DNA of 50,158 nt from Candidatus Atopostipes pullistercoris (GTDB lineage: Bacteria > Bacillota > Bacilli > Lactobacillales > Carnobacteriaceae_A): positions 1-50,158 of the forward strand of contig DXAZ01000086.1 in the NCBI GenBank assembly GCA_019116785.1, in the 5' to 3' direction. The notes below the pieces were generated by a model. It did not search any database. It saw only the letters and a list, made by a program, of their open reading frames with translations, and was not told the DNA's origin. A program made the position numbers and the translations under genes. This document shows positions 8,737-21,184 of this stretch, one piece after another; the first letter of the stretch is position 1; each line of letters begins with the position of its first letter.

Positions 8737-10065
8737 GTGTTAGAAGATCAAAATAGCCTATGGATTTATTTAAAAGATAAATTTAAAGAAGATCTTTCCA
8801 AAGTTAGTTTCGATACGTGGATTGATAGTGCACAAGTTCTTACTGTTTCTAATCAGACGATCATGATTCAAGTTCCAACAACCTTACATAAAGAATATTG
8901 GGAAAATCATCTTGCGACTAGAATTGTTGAATATGTTTATGAATATGCTGGACAAGAAATCACACCTCGATTTATAACAAAAGATGAACAAGACCAACAA
9001 GATCAAGAAGAAGAAACAATAGAAATTCCAAGTACACCAACTATCCATCAAGCAAGTGAACTAAATAGTAAATATACCTTTGACACTTTCGTTATCGGGA
9101 AAGGAAACCAGATGGCTCATGCAGCAGCTCTGGTGGTTTCTGAAGAACCCGGAACCATCTACAATCCTTTGTTTTTCTATGGGGGTGTTGGTTTAGGTAA
9201 AACACACTTAATGCATGCAATTGGTCATCAGTACTTGAGTATCAATCCAGATAAAAATGTAAAATATGTATCCAGTGAAACCTTTGCCAATGATTTTATT
9301 ATGTCTATTCAAAATCGAACACAAGAAGAATTTCGTAATAAATATCGTACGGTAGACTTACTTTTAGTGGATGATATTCAATTTTTTGCAGATAAAGAGG
9401 GAACACAAGAAGAATTCTTCCATACTTTCAATGCTTTATATGATGATAGAAAACAAATTGTTTTAACCAGTGACCGCTTACCCAATGAAATTCCAAAGCT
9501 TCAAGAACGTCTAGTTTCACGCTTCGCATGGGGACTATCCGTAGATATTACTCCACCGGATTTAGAAACACGAATTGCAATTTTAAGAAAAAAAGCTGAC
9601 GCGGAACGTTTAGAGATTCCAAATGACACCTTAAGTTATATCGCCGGTCAGATTGATTCAAATATCCGTGAACTAGAAGGAGCATTAGTGCGAGTTCAGG
9701 CTTTTTCAACCATGCAAAATCGCGAGATTTCAACCAGTCTTGCGGCAGATGCCTTGAAGAGTATGATCAAGGATTCTGATAAAGAAGTCACTATTGATAA
9801 AATTCAAAAAGACGTGGCCAGTTATTATCATGTTACAGTAGATGATTTGAAAGGAAAGCGTCGTGTAAAAGCTATAGTAACCCCCCGACAAATCGCTATG
9901 TATCTAGCTAGAGAACTCACAGGGGCTTCGCTTCCTAAAATAGGTGCTGAATTTGGCGGGAAAGATCATACAACTGTTTTACATGCCCATGAAAAAATTA
10001 CGAAAGTTCTAGAAGAAGATCCAAAAATGAAAAGAGAAATTGAAGAAATAAAAGATCGTCTTTAA
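8737..10065 (+). CDS. dnaA: DnaA, chromosomal replication initiator
   Basis: AAA+ ATPase that binds DnaA boxes, opens oriC and recruits the replicative helicase. Domain order: N-terminal helicase-interaction domain (residues 1-80), a short Gln/Glu-rich linker (DQQDQEEET), AAA+ domain with Walker A GGVGLGKT at about 149-156 and Walker [11 protein letters not shown] at about 208-217, and a C-terminal DNA-binding domain with the signature DHTTVLHA. The frame is open back to 8614. The GTG at 8737 is chosen because AAAGGAG lies nine bases upstream and the resulting 442-residue protein has the family's normal N terminus. It is flanked on both sides by DnaA boxes. Confidence 0.97.
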   Translation: MLEDQNSLWIYLKDKFKEDLSKVSFDTWIDSAQVLTVSNQTIMIQVPTTLHKEYWENHLATRIVEYVYEYAGQEITPRFITKDEQDQQDQEEETIEIPSTPTIHQASELNSKYTFDTFVIGKGNQMAHAAALVVSEEPGTIYNPLFFYGGVGLGKTHLMHAIGHQYLSINPDKNVKYVSSETFANDFIMSIQNRTQEEFRNKYRTVDLLLVDDIQFFADKEGTQEEFFHTFNALYDDRKQIVLTSDRLPNEIPKLQERLVSRFAWGLSVDITPPDLETRIAILRKKADAERLEIPNDTLSYIAGQIDSNIRELEGALVRVQAFSTMQNREISTSLAADALKSMIKDSDKEVTIDKIQKDVASYYHVTVDDLKGKRRVKAIVTPRQIAMYLARELTGASLPKIGAEFGGKDHTTVLHAHEKITKVLEEDPKMKREIEEIKDRL

Positions 10066-10110
10066 GGTTCTGTGTATAACTTTTAAGTTAGGCACATTTT
10101 AATCCACAAG

Positions 10111-10240
10111 TTATCCACAGTGGAAAAGTAATTCTCTTAAACGATTATTTTAATTATCCACAGAATCCACAGGCCCTACTACTATTACTAAGTTATTTAT
10201 ATAATTAATTTAATTAAATGAGCCTCAAATTCTGAAATTA
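10111..10240 (+). other. oriC part 2: DnaA boxes, DnaA-trios and unwinding region
   Basis: Exact boxes lie at 10111-10119 and 10154-10162, with a degenerate GAATCCACA at 10163-10171. A GC-rich GGCCC follows (10172-10176), then the triplets TAC-TAC-TAT-TAC-TAA at 10177-10191, and then an almost pure A/T stretch to about 10218. This box, GC spacer, trio and AT order is the basal unwinding module described for Bacillus subtilis. The whole 10066-10311 gap holds no gene. Confidence 0.88.
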
Positions 10241-10265
10241 TAAAACATAAAAACATCAAATATTG

Positions 10266-10274
10266 TGCTATACT
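10266..10274 (+). promoter_or_regulatory. Extended -10 promoter for dnaN
   Basis: TGCTATACT (hexamer TATACT at 10269-10274) is an extended -10 element 38 bases before the dnaN ATG. No convincing -35 is seen. Confidence 0.45.
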
Positions 10275-10311
10275 ATAAAAGACAAAAAGTATGAGAAGAG
10301 GAGCAGATAGA

Positions 10312-11466
10312 ATGAAATTTACCGTGAATCGTGTAGAATTGTTGAAAAAATTACGTGATGTACAACTAGCTATTTCTAATAAAACAACAATCCCAATTCT
10401 TACGGGATTAAAAATAGAAGCTAAAAATAATGGACTAAAACTTACCGGTAGTAATTCAGATATTTCTATTGAAACTAAATTATATGTAGAAGATGAGAAG
10501 GCTCAACTTGTCATTGAAGAAACAGGGGCTATTGTTTTACAACCTGCTCGTTTCTTTGCGGACATTATTAATCGATTATCGGATGATACTTTTACTTTTG
10601 AAGTAAATACGCAACTGCAAGCATCGATTACTTCTGCCAATTCATTTTTTACGATTAATGCATTAGATGCTTCTAGTTACCCTTATTTACCAGAAATTGA
10701 TACTAGTGATTCCTTCACATTATCTGTTCGTTTATTAAAACGTGTAATTGAACAAACAGTTATTGCGGTTTCTAAACATGAAAGTCGCCCGATATTAACA
10801 GGAGTTAATTTTTCTATTCAGGAAGGAAAACTTAAAGCTGTAGCAACCGATAGCCATCGATTAAGTCAACGCATTATTCCTGTAAATGTTCCAGAAGAGT
10901 TAGCGTTTCAAATTGTTATTCCAGGAAATAGTCTATTAGAACTTTCAAAAATATTGACGGATGATATCGAAGAAGTGAATGTTGCATTAGCTGAAAATCA
11001 GATTTTATTTACAACAGAAGATACATATTTCTATTCTCGTTTACTCGAAGGAAAATATCCACAAACGGATCAGTTAATTCCAGAAGAATCTTCTACTCAG
11101 CTAACCTTAGATGTTCAAACCTTGAAAGGAGCAGTTGGACGTACATCATTACTTTCTCATGCAGGAAAAAATAATGTTGTTAAACTGTCAGTAACTGATG
11201 ATCATATTCAACTAACCAGTAATTCTCCAGAAGTTGGTTTTGTAGAAGAAGATGTTCCTTGCAAATCCATTTCAGGAGATGAAGTTGAAATTTCATTTAA
11301 TCCGGATTATTTAAGAGATGCCTTAAATACTTTCGAAAGTGGAGAAGTGACTTTAAAATTAATCTCTACTTTACGTCCTTTTGTTATTGTTCCAGCAGAA
11401 TCTGAAAATAATTATGATTTTGTTCAATTAATTACACCAATTCGAACATCAGCAGCAGCTCGATAA
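10312..11466 (+). CDS. dnaN: DNA polymerase III beta subunit (sliding clamp)
   Basis: Ring-shaped processivity clamp for the replicative polymerase and hub for repair proteins. The start MKFTVNRVELLKKLRDV and the three repeated clamp domains over 384 residues fit the family, and the C terminus is complete (FVQLITPIRT). The ATG at 10312 is preferred over an in-frame ATG at 10291, because AGAGGAG lies between the two at proper spacing for the later one. The gene lies directly after oriC and ends in a strong terminator, so it is separated from yaaA-recF. Confidence 0.98.
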   Translation: MKFTVNRVELLKKLRDVQLAISNKTTIPILTGLKIEAKNNGLKLTGSNSDISIETKLYVEDEKAQLVIEETGAIVLQPARFFADIINRLSDDTFTFEVNTQLQASITSANSFFTINALDASSYPYLPEIDTSDSFTLSVRLLKRVIEQTVIAVSKHESRPILTGVNFSIQEGKLKAVATDSHRLSQRIIPVNVPEELAFQIVIPGNSLLELSKILTDDIEEVNVALAENQILFTTEDTYFYSRLLEGKYPQTDQLIPEESSTQLTLDVQTLKGAVGRTSLLSHAGKNNVVKLSVTDDHIQLTSNSPEVGFVEEDVPCKSISGDEVEISFNPDYLRDALNTFESGEVTLKLISTLRPFVIVPAESENNYDFVQLITPIRTSAAAR

Positions 11467-11492
11467 ATTCAAAATAAATATAGAATTATTAG

Positions 11493-11526
11493 AAAAAAGT
11501 GGTTTTTATAAAAACCACTTTTTTTG
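11493..11526 (+). terminator. Terminator after dnaN
   Basis: AAAAAAGTGGTTTT (11493-11506), a TATA loop and the complementary AAAACCACTTTTTT (11511-11524) form a long perfect hairpin ending in a T run. Confidence 0.85.
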
Positions 11527-11620
11527 ATTTTTGAGCCATATCTTTTATAAAACCCATTTTTAATATAAAGAGTTAAAAAAGCAATAGAGGCGATATATAG
11601 CCTTAAATACGCGTTTAAAA

Positions 11621-11649
11621 TTGAATTTTCCTTCTTTTTCAAGTATAAT
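11621..11649 (+). promoter_or_regulatory. Promoter of yaaA-recF-gyrB-gyrA
   Basis: TTGAAT (11621-11626), a 17-base spacer and a perfect TATAAT (11644-11649), 42 bases before the yaaA ATG. Confidence 0.75.
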
Positions 11650-11690
11650 AGATAAACAGAGCAAGTACTGAAAAATAAAGGAGCATTTTA

Positions 11691-11927
11691 ATGGATAGAA
11701 CATTAGTAGAAATTCATGATTCTTATATTACGCTTGGTCAATTTTTAAAATTGACAGATATTATATCCAGCGGAGGTATGGCTAAACCATTTTTGCAACA
11801 AATGGAAGTATTTGTAAATAATGAGCCAGAAAACCGCCGAGGAAAGAAATTATACAATCAAGATATTATCTCTATTCCAAATATCGGTGAATTTCAAATA
11901 AAATCATCAAATGAGACTCTTCCATAA
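11691..11927 (+). CDS. yaaA: YaaA, small S4-domain RNA-binding-like protein
   Basis: A 78-residue protein with the S4-like fold typical of the small gene found between dnaN and recF in Bacillota (YaaA/RlbA family). The S4 core is visible in TLGQFLKLTDIISSGG followed by VFVNNEPENRRGKKL. S4 domains usually bind structured RNA, but the molecular role of this family is not firmly settled. The stop overlaps the recF start by one base (TAATG), which implies translational coupling. Confidence 0.9.
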   Translation: MDRTLVEIHDSYITLGQFLKLTDIISSGGMAKPFLQQMEVFVNNEPENRRGKKLYNQDIISIPNIGEFQIKSSNETLP

Positions 11928-13066
11928 TGTATTTAAAAGACATTGCCTTACAAAATTTTAGAAATTATGAGTCCTTAGAACTATCCTTTTCACCTTCAAT
12001 TAATGTATTGATTGGAGAAAATGCTCAAGGTAAAACCAATTTAATTGAGAGTATTTATTTTTTAGCAATGTCTCGAAGCCATCGGACCTCTAAAGATCGA
12101 GAACTTATTCGATGGGAAAGTGATTTTGCTAAAGTTAAAGGAGAATTGAATAAAAAGTCACATTCAGTTCCAATGGAGATTATTTTGTCTAAGCGAGGAA
12201 AAAATGCAAAATTGAATCACTTAGAACAAAAAAAGTTGAGTAATTATATTGGGCAGCTGAATGTGATTTTATTTGCTCCAGAAGATTTATCTTTAGTAAA
12301 AGGTTCGCCATCTATTCGCCGTAAATTTATAGATATGGAATTGGGACAAATGAATAAAATCTATTTACATCATCTTGTTCAGTACCAACAAATTTTAAAA
12401 CAACGTAATCAATTTCTAAAACAAGCAAAACATTCCCCTAAATTTGATCAAATCTATTTAGACGTCTTAACTGAACAACTAGCTGCTGAAGGAGCTGAAG
12501 TGTTATTTTATCGCTTCAAGTTTGTAAACCAGCTGAATGCATGGGCGCAGCAAGTTCAAATAGATATTTCTAATGGTAAAGAACATCTAAAAATCACCTA
12601 TAAAGCTCTCCCTGATATCACGGATGAATTAAGTATTGAAGAAATTTTTAACCGATTAAAAGAGTTGTATAAATCAGCCCAACAACAAGAAATAGATCAA
12701 GGAACGACTACCCTTGGTCCGCATCGAGATGATTTAATCTTTTATGTGAATGGTAAAAATGTGCAAAGATATGGTTCTCAAGGGCAACAGAGAACGACAG
12801 CATTAAGTTTAAAGTTAGCTGAAATTGAATTAATGAATGAAATTACTGGAGAGTATCCTATTTTATTATTAGATGATGTCTTAAGTGAGCTGGATGATAG
12901 TCGTCAAACTCACTTATTAAGCTCCATACAAAATAAAGTTCAAACCTTTATTACAACAACAAGTTTGGACGGGGTGCAAATGGAGTTATTGAATCACCCG
13001 CTCATTTTCTATGTAGACGAGGGAACGATAATAAATAAAGAAAACGAAGAAGAAATAAATTCATAG
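11927..13066 (+). CDS. recF: RecF, recombination mediator ATPase
   Basis: SMC-like ATPase that helps RecO/RecR load RecA at gaps and stalled forks. The Walker A GENAQGKT is at residues 30-37. The ABC-type signature (YGSQGQQRTTALSLKLAE) and Walker B (ILLLDDVLSELDD) are in the C-terminal half. The 379 residues fit the family. It overlaps yaaA by one base and precedes gyrB by 34 bases, the standard order. Confidence 0.97.
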   Translation: MYLKDIALQNFRNYESLELSFSPSINVLIGENAQGKTNLIESIYFLAMSRSHRTSKDRELIRWESDFAKVKGELNKKSHSVPMEIILSKRGKNAKLNHLEQKKLSNYIGQLNVILFAPEDLSLVKGSPSIRRKFIDMELGQMNKIYLHHLVQYQQILKQRNQFLKQAKHSPKFDQIYLDVLTEQLAAEGAEVLFYRFKFVNQLNAWAQQVQIDISNGKEHLKITYKALPDITDELSIEEIFNRLKELYKSAQQQEIDQGTTTLGPHRDDLIFYVNGKNVQRYGSQGQQRTTALSLKLAEIELMNEITGEYPILLLDDVLSELDDSRQTHLLSSIQNKVQTFITTTSLDGVQMELLNHPLIFYVDEGTIINKENEEEINS

Positions 13067-13100
13067 TTATTTTAAGCGTTTGAAAGATTGGAGAGTATAA

Positions 13101-15029
13101 ATGGAAGATAAAATGAAACATTTGCCTGATAGTTATGATGCAAGTCAAATTGAGGTACTTGAGGGATTAGAAGCCGTTAGAAAACGCCCTGGAATGTATA
13201 TAGGTTCAACAGGGATTGAAGGTGTTCATCATTTAGTCTGGGAAATTGTAGATAATTCAATTGATGAAGCAATGGCAGGCTTTGCAGATGAAATCAATAT
13301 AGTTATTGAGCCAGATAATCATATTCGTGTAACAGATAATGGTCGAGGGATTCCGGTTGATATTCAACACAAAACAGGACGACCTGCTTCTGAAACTGTT
13401 TTTACCGTATTACATGCTGGAGGTAAGTTCGGAGGCGGTAGTTACAAAGTGTCTGGTGGTTTACATGGGGTTGGAGCAGCCGTTGTTAACGCTCTTTCAA
13501 GTTTGTTGGAATATAGAATATATCGAGAAGGTAATATTTATTACCAAAGATTTGAAAAAGGTGTTCCTGTTAATGATATGGAAATCATTGGTGAAACAGA
13601 TTTAACAGGGTCAGAAGTTTTATTTAGACCGGATGAAGAAATTTTTAAAGAGAGCATTGAATTCAATTTCGATACCCTCTCTAACCGTAGTCAAGAATTA
13701 GCTTATTTGAATCGAGATCTAGCGATTCACTTGACTGATGAGCGAGAAGAAGAACCACATAGAATAGAGTATCAATACGGTGGTGGAATTAAAAGTTATG
13801 TAGAATATTTAAATGAAAATAAAGATGTTTTATATGAAGAACCGATTTTCTTATCTGATGAACAAGATGACATTATTGTTGAGGTTGCTTTACAGCATAC
13901 AACAGGTTATCACTTAAATTTGATGAGTTTTGCTAATAATATTCATACTCATGAAGGAGGAACACATGAGTCTGGTTTTAAATCTGCTTTGACTCGAGTA
14001 ATTAATGATTATGCTCGAAAAAATGATTACTTAAAAGACGATGATGATAACTTCTTAGGAGAAGATGTTCGTGAAGGTCTAGCAGCGATTATTAGTATTA
14101 AACATCCGGATCCTCAGTTTGAAGGTCAGACAAAAACGAAATTAGGTAATTCAGAGGTTCGTACGATTGTTGATCGACTATTTTCAGTGAATTTTGATCG
14201 CTTCTTAATGGAAAACCCTAAAATTGGAAAACAAATTATAGAAAAAGCAGATCTTGCTTCAAAAGCAAGAGTGGCAGCGAAACGTGCACGAGAAGTTACA
14301 CGGAAAAAAAGTGGCTTAGAAATCAGTAATTTACCCGGAAAATTAGCTGATTGTTCGTCGAAAGATCCTGAAATTTCAGAATTATTCATTGTTGAGGGTG
14401 ATTCAGCGGGTGGTTCTGCAAAACAAGGACGTTCACGTTTATTTCAAGCAATTTTACCGATTCGAGGTAAAATTTTAAATGTTGAAAAAGCTTCTATTGA
14501 TCGTATTTTAGCGAATGAAGAGATTCGAACTTTATTTACTGCAATGGGAACTGGATTTGGTGAAGAGTTCGATGTTGAAAAAGCTCGATACCATAAATTA
14601 ATTATTATGACGGATGCAGATGTCGATGGAGCGCATATTCGGACATTGTTGTTGACATTATTTTTCCGATATATGCGTCCAGCAATTGAGGCAGGGTATA
14701 TTTATGTGGCTCAACCACCTTTATACCAAGTTCGTCAAGGAAAAACTTCTGTTTATCTTGATTCAGACGATGAACTTGAAGAGTATTTACAGACGATTCC
14801 AAGCTCACCAAAACCAGCGGTACAACGTTATAAAGGTCTTGGAGAAATGGATGCAGATCAACTTTGGGAGACTACAATGGATCCAGATTCTAGAAGATTA
14901 ACACGCGTGCATGTTGATGATGCAAAAGAATCGGATCGTGTGATGACCATGTTAATGGGAGATAAAGTTCCTCCTCGTCGTAAATTTATTGAAGAAAATG
15001 CTCGGTATGTTGAAAATATTGATATTTAG
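13101..15029 (+). CDS. gyrB: DNA gyrase subunit B
   Basis: ATPase subunit of DNA gyrase, which introduces negative supercoils. The GHKL ATP-binding domain shows [18 protein letters not shown] and [15 protein letters not shown]. The TOPRIM domain has [13 protein letters not shown] and the metal site DADVDGAHI. The C terminus ends IDI, and the length of 642 residues is typical for Gram-positive GyrB. GGAGAG precedes the ATG; an in-frame ATG at 13113 is possible but less likely. It is part of the yaaA-recF-gyrB-gyrA unit. Confidence 0.98.
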   Translation: MEDKMKHLPDSYDASQIEVLEGLEAVRKRPGMYIGSTGIEGVHHLVWEIVDNSIDEAMAGFADEINIVIEPDNHIRVTDNGRGIPVDIQHKTGRPASETVFTVLHAGGKFGGGSYKVSGGLHGVGAAVVNALSSLLEYRIYREGNIYYQRFEKGVPVNDMEIIGETDLTGSEVLFRPDEEIFKESIEFNFDTLSNRSQELAYLNRDLAIHLTDEREEEPHRIEYQYGGGIKSYVEYLNENKDVLYEEPIFLSDEQDDIIVEVALQHTTGYHLNLMSFANNIHTHEGGTHESGFKSALTRVINDYARKNDYLKDDDDNFLGEDVREGLAAIISIKHPDPQFEGQTKTKLGNSEVRTIVDRLFSVNFDRFLMENPKIGKQIIEKADLASKARVAAKRAREVTRKKSGLEISNLPGKLADCSSKDPEISELFIVEGDSAGGSAKQGRSRLFQAILPIRGKILNVEKASIDRILANEEIRTLFTAMGTGFGEEFDVEKARYHKLIIMTDADVDGAHIRTLLLTLFFRYMRPAIEAGYIYVAQPPLYQVRQGKTSVYLDSDDELEEYLQTIPSSPKPAVQRYKGLGEMDADQLWETTMDPDSRRLTRVHVDDAKESDRVMTMLMGDKVPPRRKFIEENARYVENIDI

Positions 15030-15077
15030 TTATGACTGTACACAAAGAACGTAATGAAGTGGGAGGAGTTTTAAAAG

Positions 15078-17636
15078 TTGGCTGAAAATAGAAGTGGAAT
15101 TGAGGAAATACAACTTTCCCAAGAAATGCAAAAATCATTCTTAGATTATTCGATGAGTGTTATCGTCTCTCGAGCCCTTCCAGATGTTCGAGATGGATTA
15201 AAGCCGGTTCACCGTCGAATTCTCTATGGAATGAATGAACTAGGAAATACGCCCGATAAAGCGCATAAAAAATCAGCACGTATTGTTGGAGATGTTATGG
15301 GGAAATATCACCCACATGGGGATTCTGCCATTTATGATGCTATGGTACGTATGTCTCAGGACTTTAGTTATCGTTATCCTTTAGTTGATGGCCATGGTAA
15401 CTTTGGCTCTGTTGATGGCGATCAAGCAGCGGCTATGCGTTATACAGAAGCACGAATGAGTAAAATTGCTTTACAATTGCTTCGCGATATCAATAAAAAT
15501 ACAGTAGATTTTCAAGAAAATTATGATGGGAATGAATCCGAACCAACTGTACTACCAGCGAAATTTCCAAACCTTTTAGTGAATGGAGCTAGTGGTATTG
15601 CTGTAGGGATGGCAACGAATATTCCTACACATAATTTAAGAGAAACAATCAATGCTTGTCGAGTAATTCTAAAAAATCCAGAGGCAACTACCGCTGATTT
15701 GATGGAAGTTCTTCCGGGTCCTGATTTCCCAACTGGAGGAATTGTCCTTGGAAAATCTGGTATCCGAAAAGCTTATGATACCGGTCGAGGGTCTATCCAA
15801 GTTCGGGCAAAAACACGGATTGAAGAAGAAAATGGTCGTGAACGAATTATCGTTGATGAAATTCCATATTTAGTAAATAAAGCTAAATTGGTTGAAAAGA
15901 TTGCAGAACTTGCTCGAGATAAACGTATTGAAGGAATCACTGCTCTAAATGATGAATCGGATCGAGAAGGTATGCGGATTACCATTGATATTCGTAGAGA
16001 TGCTTCAGCAGCAGTCATTTTAAATAACTTATTCAAAATGACCTCATTGCAAACTTCTTTTGGTTTCAACATGTTAGCGATTGTCAATGGTGTTCCACGT
16101 ACATTAAACCTTAAAGAAATCTTAGTTTATTATTTGGACCATCAACGTGAGATCATTCGTCGTCGTACACAATTTGATAAAGAAAAAGCTGAAGCACGTG
16201 CTCATATTTTAGAAGGATTACGTATTGCTTTAGATCATATTGATGCGATTATTTCGATTATTCGTAATTCAGAAACAGGAGCTATCGCAAAAGAAGCTTT
16301 AATGACACAATATGAACTAAGTGATAGACAGGCACAAGCGATATTAGATATGCGAATGGTTCGATTAACTGGATTAGAACGAGAAAAAATTGAAGAAGAA
16401 TATCAAGAACTTAAAGCGTTAATTTCTGATTTAAAAGATATTTTAGCCAATCCAAAACGTATTGATTCTATTATTGATGAAGAAATGACCGAAATAGCTG
16501 ATAAATATGGAGATGATCGTCGTACAGAATTAATGGTTGGAGAAGCATTAAGTATTGAAGACGAGGATTTAATTGAAGAAGAAGAAGTTGTCATTACTTT
16601 ATCACACAATGGATATATGAAACGAATGCCTATTACCGAATTTAAAACACAAAATCGTGGAGGTCGTGGAGTTAAAGGAATGGTTACTAATGACGATGAT
16701 TTTGTCGAAACTATTCTATCAACATCTACACATGATATGATTTTATTCTTTACAAATACAGGGAAAGTATATAAAGCAAAAGCATATGAAATTCCTGAAT
16801 ACAGTCGTACAGCAAAAGGAATTCCTGCTTTGAACTTTTTAGGTATTGCTAATGATGAACAAATTCAAGCGGTTGTTAGCTTAAATGAAAAGCCAGAAGA
16901 GGGCGAGCAGCTCTTCTTTGCAACAAAACAAGGAACCGTTAAACGTACAGAGGCTACAGAATTTCAAAATGTTCGTACGAGTGGTCTAATTGCGATTAAA
17001 CTAAACGAAGGGGACGAATTAATTTCTGTTCGCTTAACGGATGGACATCAAAATATTATTATTGGTACAAAAGATGGCTATGCTGTTAGTTTCAGTGAAC
17101 AAGATGTTCGTTCTATGGGTCGAAATGCGACAGGAGTTCGTGGAATTAGCTTGCGTGAAGGTGATTTTGTAGTAGGAGCGGGTATTTTAACTGATGATAG
17201 TTATGTTTTAACCATTTCAGAAAATGGATACGGTAAAGCGACTGAGGCAGCTCAATATTCGATTCGAAGACGTGGAGGAAAAGGAGTAAAAACCTTTAAA
17301 ATTACTGAACGTAATGGCTCACTTGTTGGATTATCTACTATTATTGGCGATGAAGATATCTTATTAATTACCAATGAAGGGATTATTATCCGATTTGAAG
17401 CCAGTAATATTTCAAAGACAGGTCGAGATACACAAGGTGTTCGACTCATGCGTTTAGATGAAGAGCAATCGATCTCTACATTATGTGTAGTGGATCCAAC
17501 AGAAGAAGATGAGGACGAAAATAAAGATCCGTCTGATAAACTTCCAGCTTCAGAAGAATTATCTGAACGTCCCGATGAGGTTGACGAACTCCTTCATCGT
17601 GCTGAAGATGATTTAACGGATTCAGATGAAGAATAA
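15078..17636 (+). CDS. gyrA: DNA gyrase subunit A
   Basis: Breakage-reunion subunit of gyrase. A TTG start at 15078 is set by GGGAGGAG nine bases upstream. The catalytic tyrosine is Tyr122 in [11 protein letters not shown]. The quinolone-determining positions read Ser83 and Asp87 (GDSAIYDAM), the usual susceptible-type residues. The C-terminal beta-pinwheel contains the GyrA box-like stretch [10 protein letters not shown]. The protein ends in a long acidic tail rich in Glu and Asp. The length of 852 residues is in the family range. A strong terminator follows. Confidence 0.98.
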   Translation: MAENRSGIEEIQLSQEMQKSFLDYSMSVIVSRALPDVRDGLKPVHRRILYGMNELGNTPDKAHKKSARIVGDVMGKYHPHGDSAIYDAMVRMSQDFSYRYPLVDGHGNFGSVDGDQAAAMRYTEARMSKIALQLLRDINKNTVDFQENYDGNESEPTVLPAKFPNLLVNGASGIAVGMATNIPTHNLRETINACRVILKNPEATTADLMEVLPGPDFPTGGIVLGKSGIRKAYDTGRGSIQVRAKTRIEEENGRERIIVDEIPYLVNKAKLVEKIAELARDKRIEGITALNDESDREGMRITIDIRRDASAAVILNNLFKMTSLQTSFGFNMLAIVNGVPRTLNLKEILVYYLDHQREIIRRRTQFDKEKAEARAHILEGLRIALDHIDAIISIIRNSETGAIAKEALMTQYELSDRQAQAILDMRMVRLTGLEREKIEEEYQELKALISDLKDILANPKRIDSIIDEEMTEIADKYGDDRRTELMVGEALSIEDEDLIEEEEVVITLSHNGYMKRMPITEFKTQNRGGRGVKGMVTNDDDFVETILSTSTHDMILFFTNTGKVYKAKAYEIPEYSRTAKGIPALNFLGIANDEQIQAVVSLNEKPEEGEQLFFATKQGTVKRTEATEFQNVRTSGLIAIKLNEGDELISVRLTDGHQNIIIGTKDGYAVSFSEQDVRSMGRNATGVRGISLREGDFVVGAGILTDDSYVLTISENGYGKATEAAQYSIRRRGGKGVKTFKITERNGSLVGLSTIIGDEDILLITNEGIIIRFEASNISKTGRDTQGVRLMRLDEEQSISTLCVVDPTEEDEDENKDPSDKLPASEELSERPDEVDELLHRAEDDLTDSDEE

Positions 17637-17662
17637 ATATAAAATAGAACCTCTTTAACTTA

Positions 17663-17715
17663 AACACCATTTAAACAGGAGAACGTTAATTTACCCTGTT
17701 TAAATGGTGTTTTTT
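17663..17715 (+). terminator. Terminator after gyrA
   Basis: A 17-bp arm pair (17663-17679 with 17695-17711; ACACCATTTAAACAGG and its complement) is followed by a T run. It ends the gyrase operon. Confidence 0.9.
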
Positions 17716-17802
17716 AAAATTTTAATTTATTGTTTAAAAATAAAAAATGAGTCAAGGAACATTCTTTTACATCAAGGAAAGAAATAAGAGAATTCCCTTT
17801 GT

Positions 17803-17831
17803 TTGTCAACAGTTCTATGATATTATTTAAT
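17803..17831 (+). promoter_or_regulatory. Promoter of glpK operon
   Basis: TTGTCA (17803-17808), a 17-base spacer and TTTAAT (17826-17831). It is followed within two bases by a cre-like site. Confidence 0.55.
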
Positions 17832-17833
17832 TA

Positions 17834-19393
<1,560 letters not shown>

Positions 19394-19406
19394 AATTAAA
19401 AGTAAT

Positions 19407-19457
19407 GGATGTCAGCCTCTATCTTACTTAAAATGATTTGAGATAGAGGTTGAATCC
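19407..19457 (+). other. Stem-loop between glpK and glpO
   Basis: CCTCTATCT (19416-19424) pairs with AGATAGAGG (19441-19449), extended by TCA/TGA and GGA/TCC. No T run follows, so it is not a classical terminator. It may set differential stability of the glpK and glpO parts of the transcript. Confidence 0.5.
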
Positions 19458-19493
19458 ATATAAATATTTTTAATCAGAGGGAGGAGTAAAAGG

Positions 19494-21161
19494 ATGAAAT
19501 TTTCCTCAAAAACGAGAACTGAGGCCATTGAAAGGTTAGCTTCTGAGCACTTAGATTTATTAATTATTGGTGGAGGAATTACTGGAGCTGGTTTAGCATT
19601 ACAAGCAGGAGCTAAAGATTTGAATGCAGGGTTAATTGAGATGCAAGATTTTGCTGCAGGAACCTCTAGCCGTTCAACTAAATTAGTTCATGGAGGCTTA
19701 CGCTATTTAAAACAATTTGAAGTGGAATTGGTTGCTGAGATTTTGAAAGAACGGAAAGTGATTAGTAACAATGCTCCTCATATTGTTCAGCCAGAGAAGA
19801 TGTTACTACCCGTTTATGAAGAAGAAGGTGCCTCTTTCACAGCCTTTTCTTCAGATATTGCTTTAGATTTATATGATCACTTAGCCGAAGTAGATGACAC
19901 TTGGTCGTATAATTTTATCTCAAGAGATGAAGTCTTAAAAGAAGCACCAGGGATTAAAGAAGATGGATTAATTAATGGAGGATTATACTTAGATTATGTG
20001 AATGATGATGCACGTTTAACTATAGAGATCATCAAAAAAGCACATGAATTAGGGACATTAATGGCCAATTATGTAAAGGCTATTGATTTTATTTATGATA
20101 AAAATGATCATATCATTGGTGTTTTAGCTGAAGACACTTTAACTCAAGAAACGTTTAATATTTATGCAAAAGTGGTGGTAAATGCTACAGGTCCTTGGTC
20201 AGATAAAACTCGCAGTTTGCAGAATGTATTAGAAGAAAACCGAATGTATCCAACTAAAGGAATTCATCTAGTGGTTGATGAAGAGAAATTACCTGTGAAG
20301 CGTACGATATATACCGATACAGGATTAGCCGATGAGCGGATGATTTTTATTATTCCGCGAGGGAACAAAACATATTTTGGAACGACAGATACGCCATACG
20401 AAGGGGAACTTATAGAACCACCTATCACACAAGAAGATATCGATTATTTGTTGAAAGCTGTTAACTATCGTTTCCCAGATGTTCATTTGACAATTGAGGA
20501 TATTGAAGCTGGCTGGGCTGGTTTACGACCTCTAATCTTAGAAGAAGGGGCAATGGATGCTTCTAGAATTTCAAGAAAGCATGATGTTTTTGTCTCGGAA
20601 GCAGGATTAGTCACTATAGCAGGAGGAAAACTTACAGATTATCGACTAATGGCAGAAGATACATTTATGACGATTGAAGATGAATTAAAAATGAAAACAG
20701 GAGAGACGTATCCGGAAGGGAATACAAAACATATTTCATTGTCTGGAGGAAATTTACCTCCAAATACGACGTTAGAAGAGTATATTCAAAAAAATATTTC
20801 TAAAGGAACAGAAATCGGCCTTACAGAAGCCGAATCTAGGTATTTAATTCATTGGTATGGAACTAATGCCGAAATTGTATTCTCTCTAATAGACGATTTA
20901 GAGAGAAAAGATTTACCATTGAAATTAGAGTTAGCCCTACGTTATGCGCTTGAATATGAAAGTGTATTGTCTCCCGTAGATTTCTTTTTAAGACGGACAG
21001 AAATTTTGTTATTTTCATCTGAAAATATTGACCATTGGAAAAATGATGTTGTAGATTATATGGCTCGTTATTTAGAGTGGTCAGAGAAAGAAAAAGAAAA
21101 TTATCTAAAACAATTGGAAGAAGCAATTTCACATATACAACTTAAAAATTTAAGAAAATAA
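19494..21161 (+). CDS. glpO: Glycerol-3-phosphate oxidase/dehydrogenase, FAD-dependent
   Basis: Oxidises glycerol 3-phosphate to dihydroxyacetone phosphate. The FAD Rossmann motif GGGITGAG is at residues 26-33, followed by the GlpD/GlpO signature SSRSTKLVHGGLRYLK and GTTDTPYEG. In most lactic acid bacteria the enzyme is the roughly 608-residue H2O2-forming oxidase with an extra segment of about 50 residues. This protein has 555 residues, like Bacillus GlpD, so it may lack that insert. Whether it passes electrons to O2 or to quinone cannot be told from sequence alone, and the symbol could equally be glpD. GGGAGGAG precedes the ATG. Confidence 0.93.
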   Translation: MKFSSKTRTEAIERLASEHLDLLIIGGGITGAGLALQAGAKDLNAGLIEMQDFAAGTSSRSTKLVHGGLRYLKQFEVELVAEILKERKVISNNAPHIVQPEKMLLPVYEEEGASFTAFSSDIALDLYDHLAEVDDTWSYNFISRDEVLKEAPGIKEDGLINGGLYLDYVNDDARLTIEIIKKAHELGTLMANYVKAIDFIYDKNDHIIGVLAEDTLTQETFNIYAKVVVNATGPWSDKTRSLQNVLEENRMYPTKGIHLVVDEEKLPVKRTIYTDTGLADERMIFIIPRGNKTYFGTTDTPYEGELIEPPITQEDIDYLLKAVNYRFPDVHLTIEDIEAGWAGLRPLILEEGAMDASRISRKHDVFVSEAGLVTIAGGKLTDYRLMAEDTFMTIEDELKMKTGETYPEGNTKHISLSGGNLPPNTTLEEYIQKNISKGTEIGLTEAESRYLIHWYGTNAEIVFSLIDDLERKDLPLKLELALRYALEYESVLSPVDFFLRRTEILLFSSENIDHWKNDVVDYMARYLEWSEKEKENYLKQLEEAISHIQLKNLRK

Positions 21162-21184
21162 AAGAATATAAGGAGTTGTTATTT

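Noticed and set aside
14126-14389. Antisense frames inside gyrB, gyrA and other large genes
   Set aside because: They mirror the codon pattern of the real genes and have no start signals.
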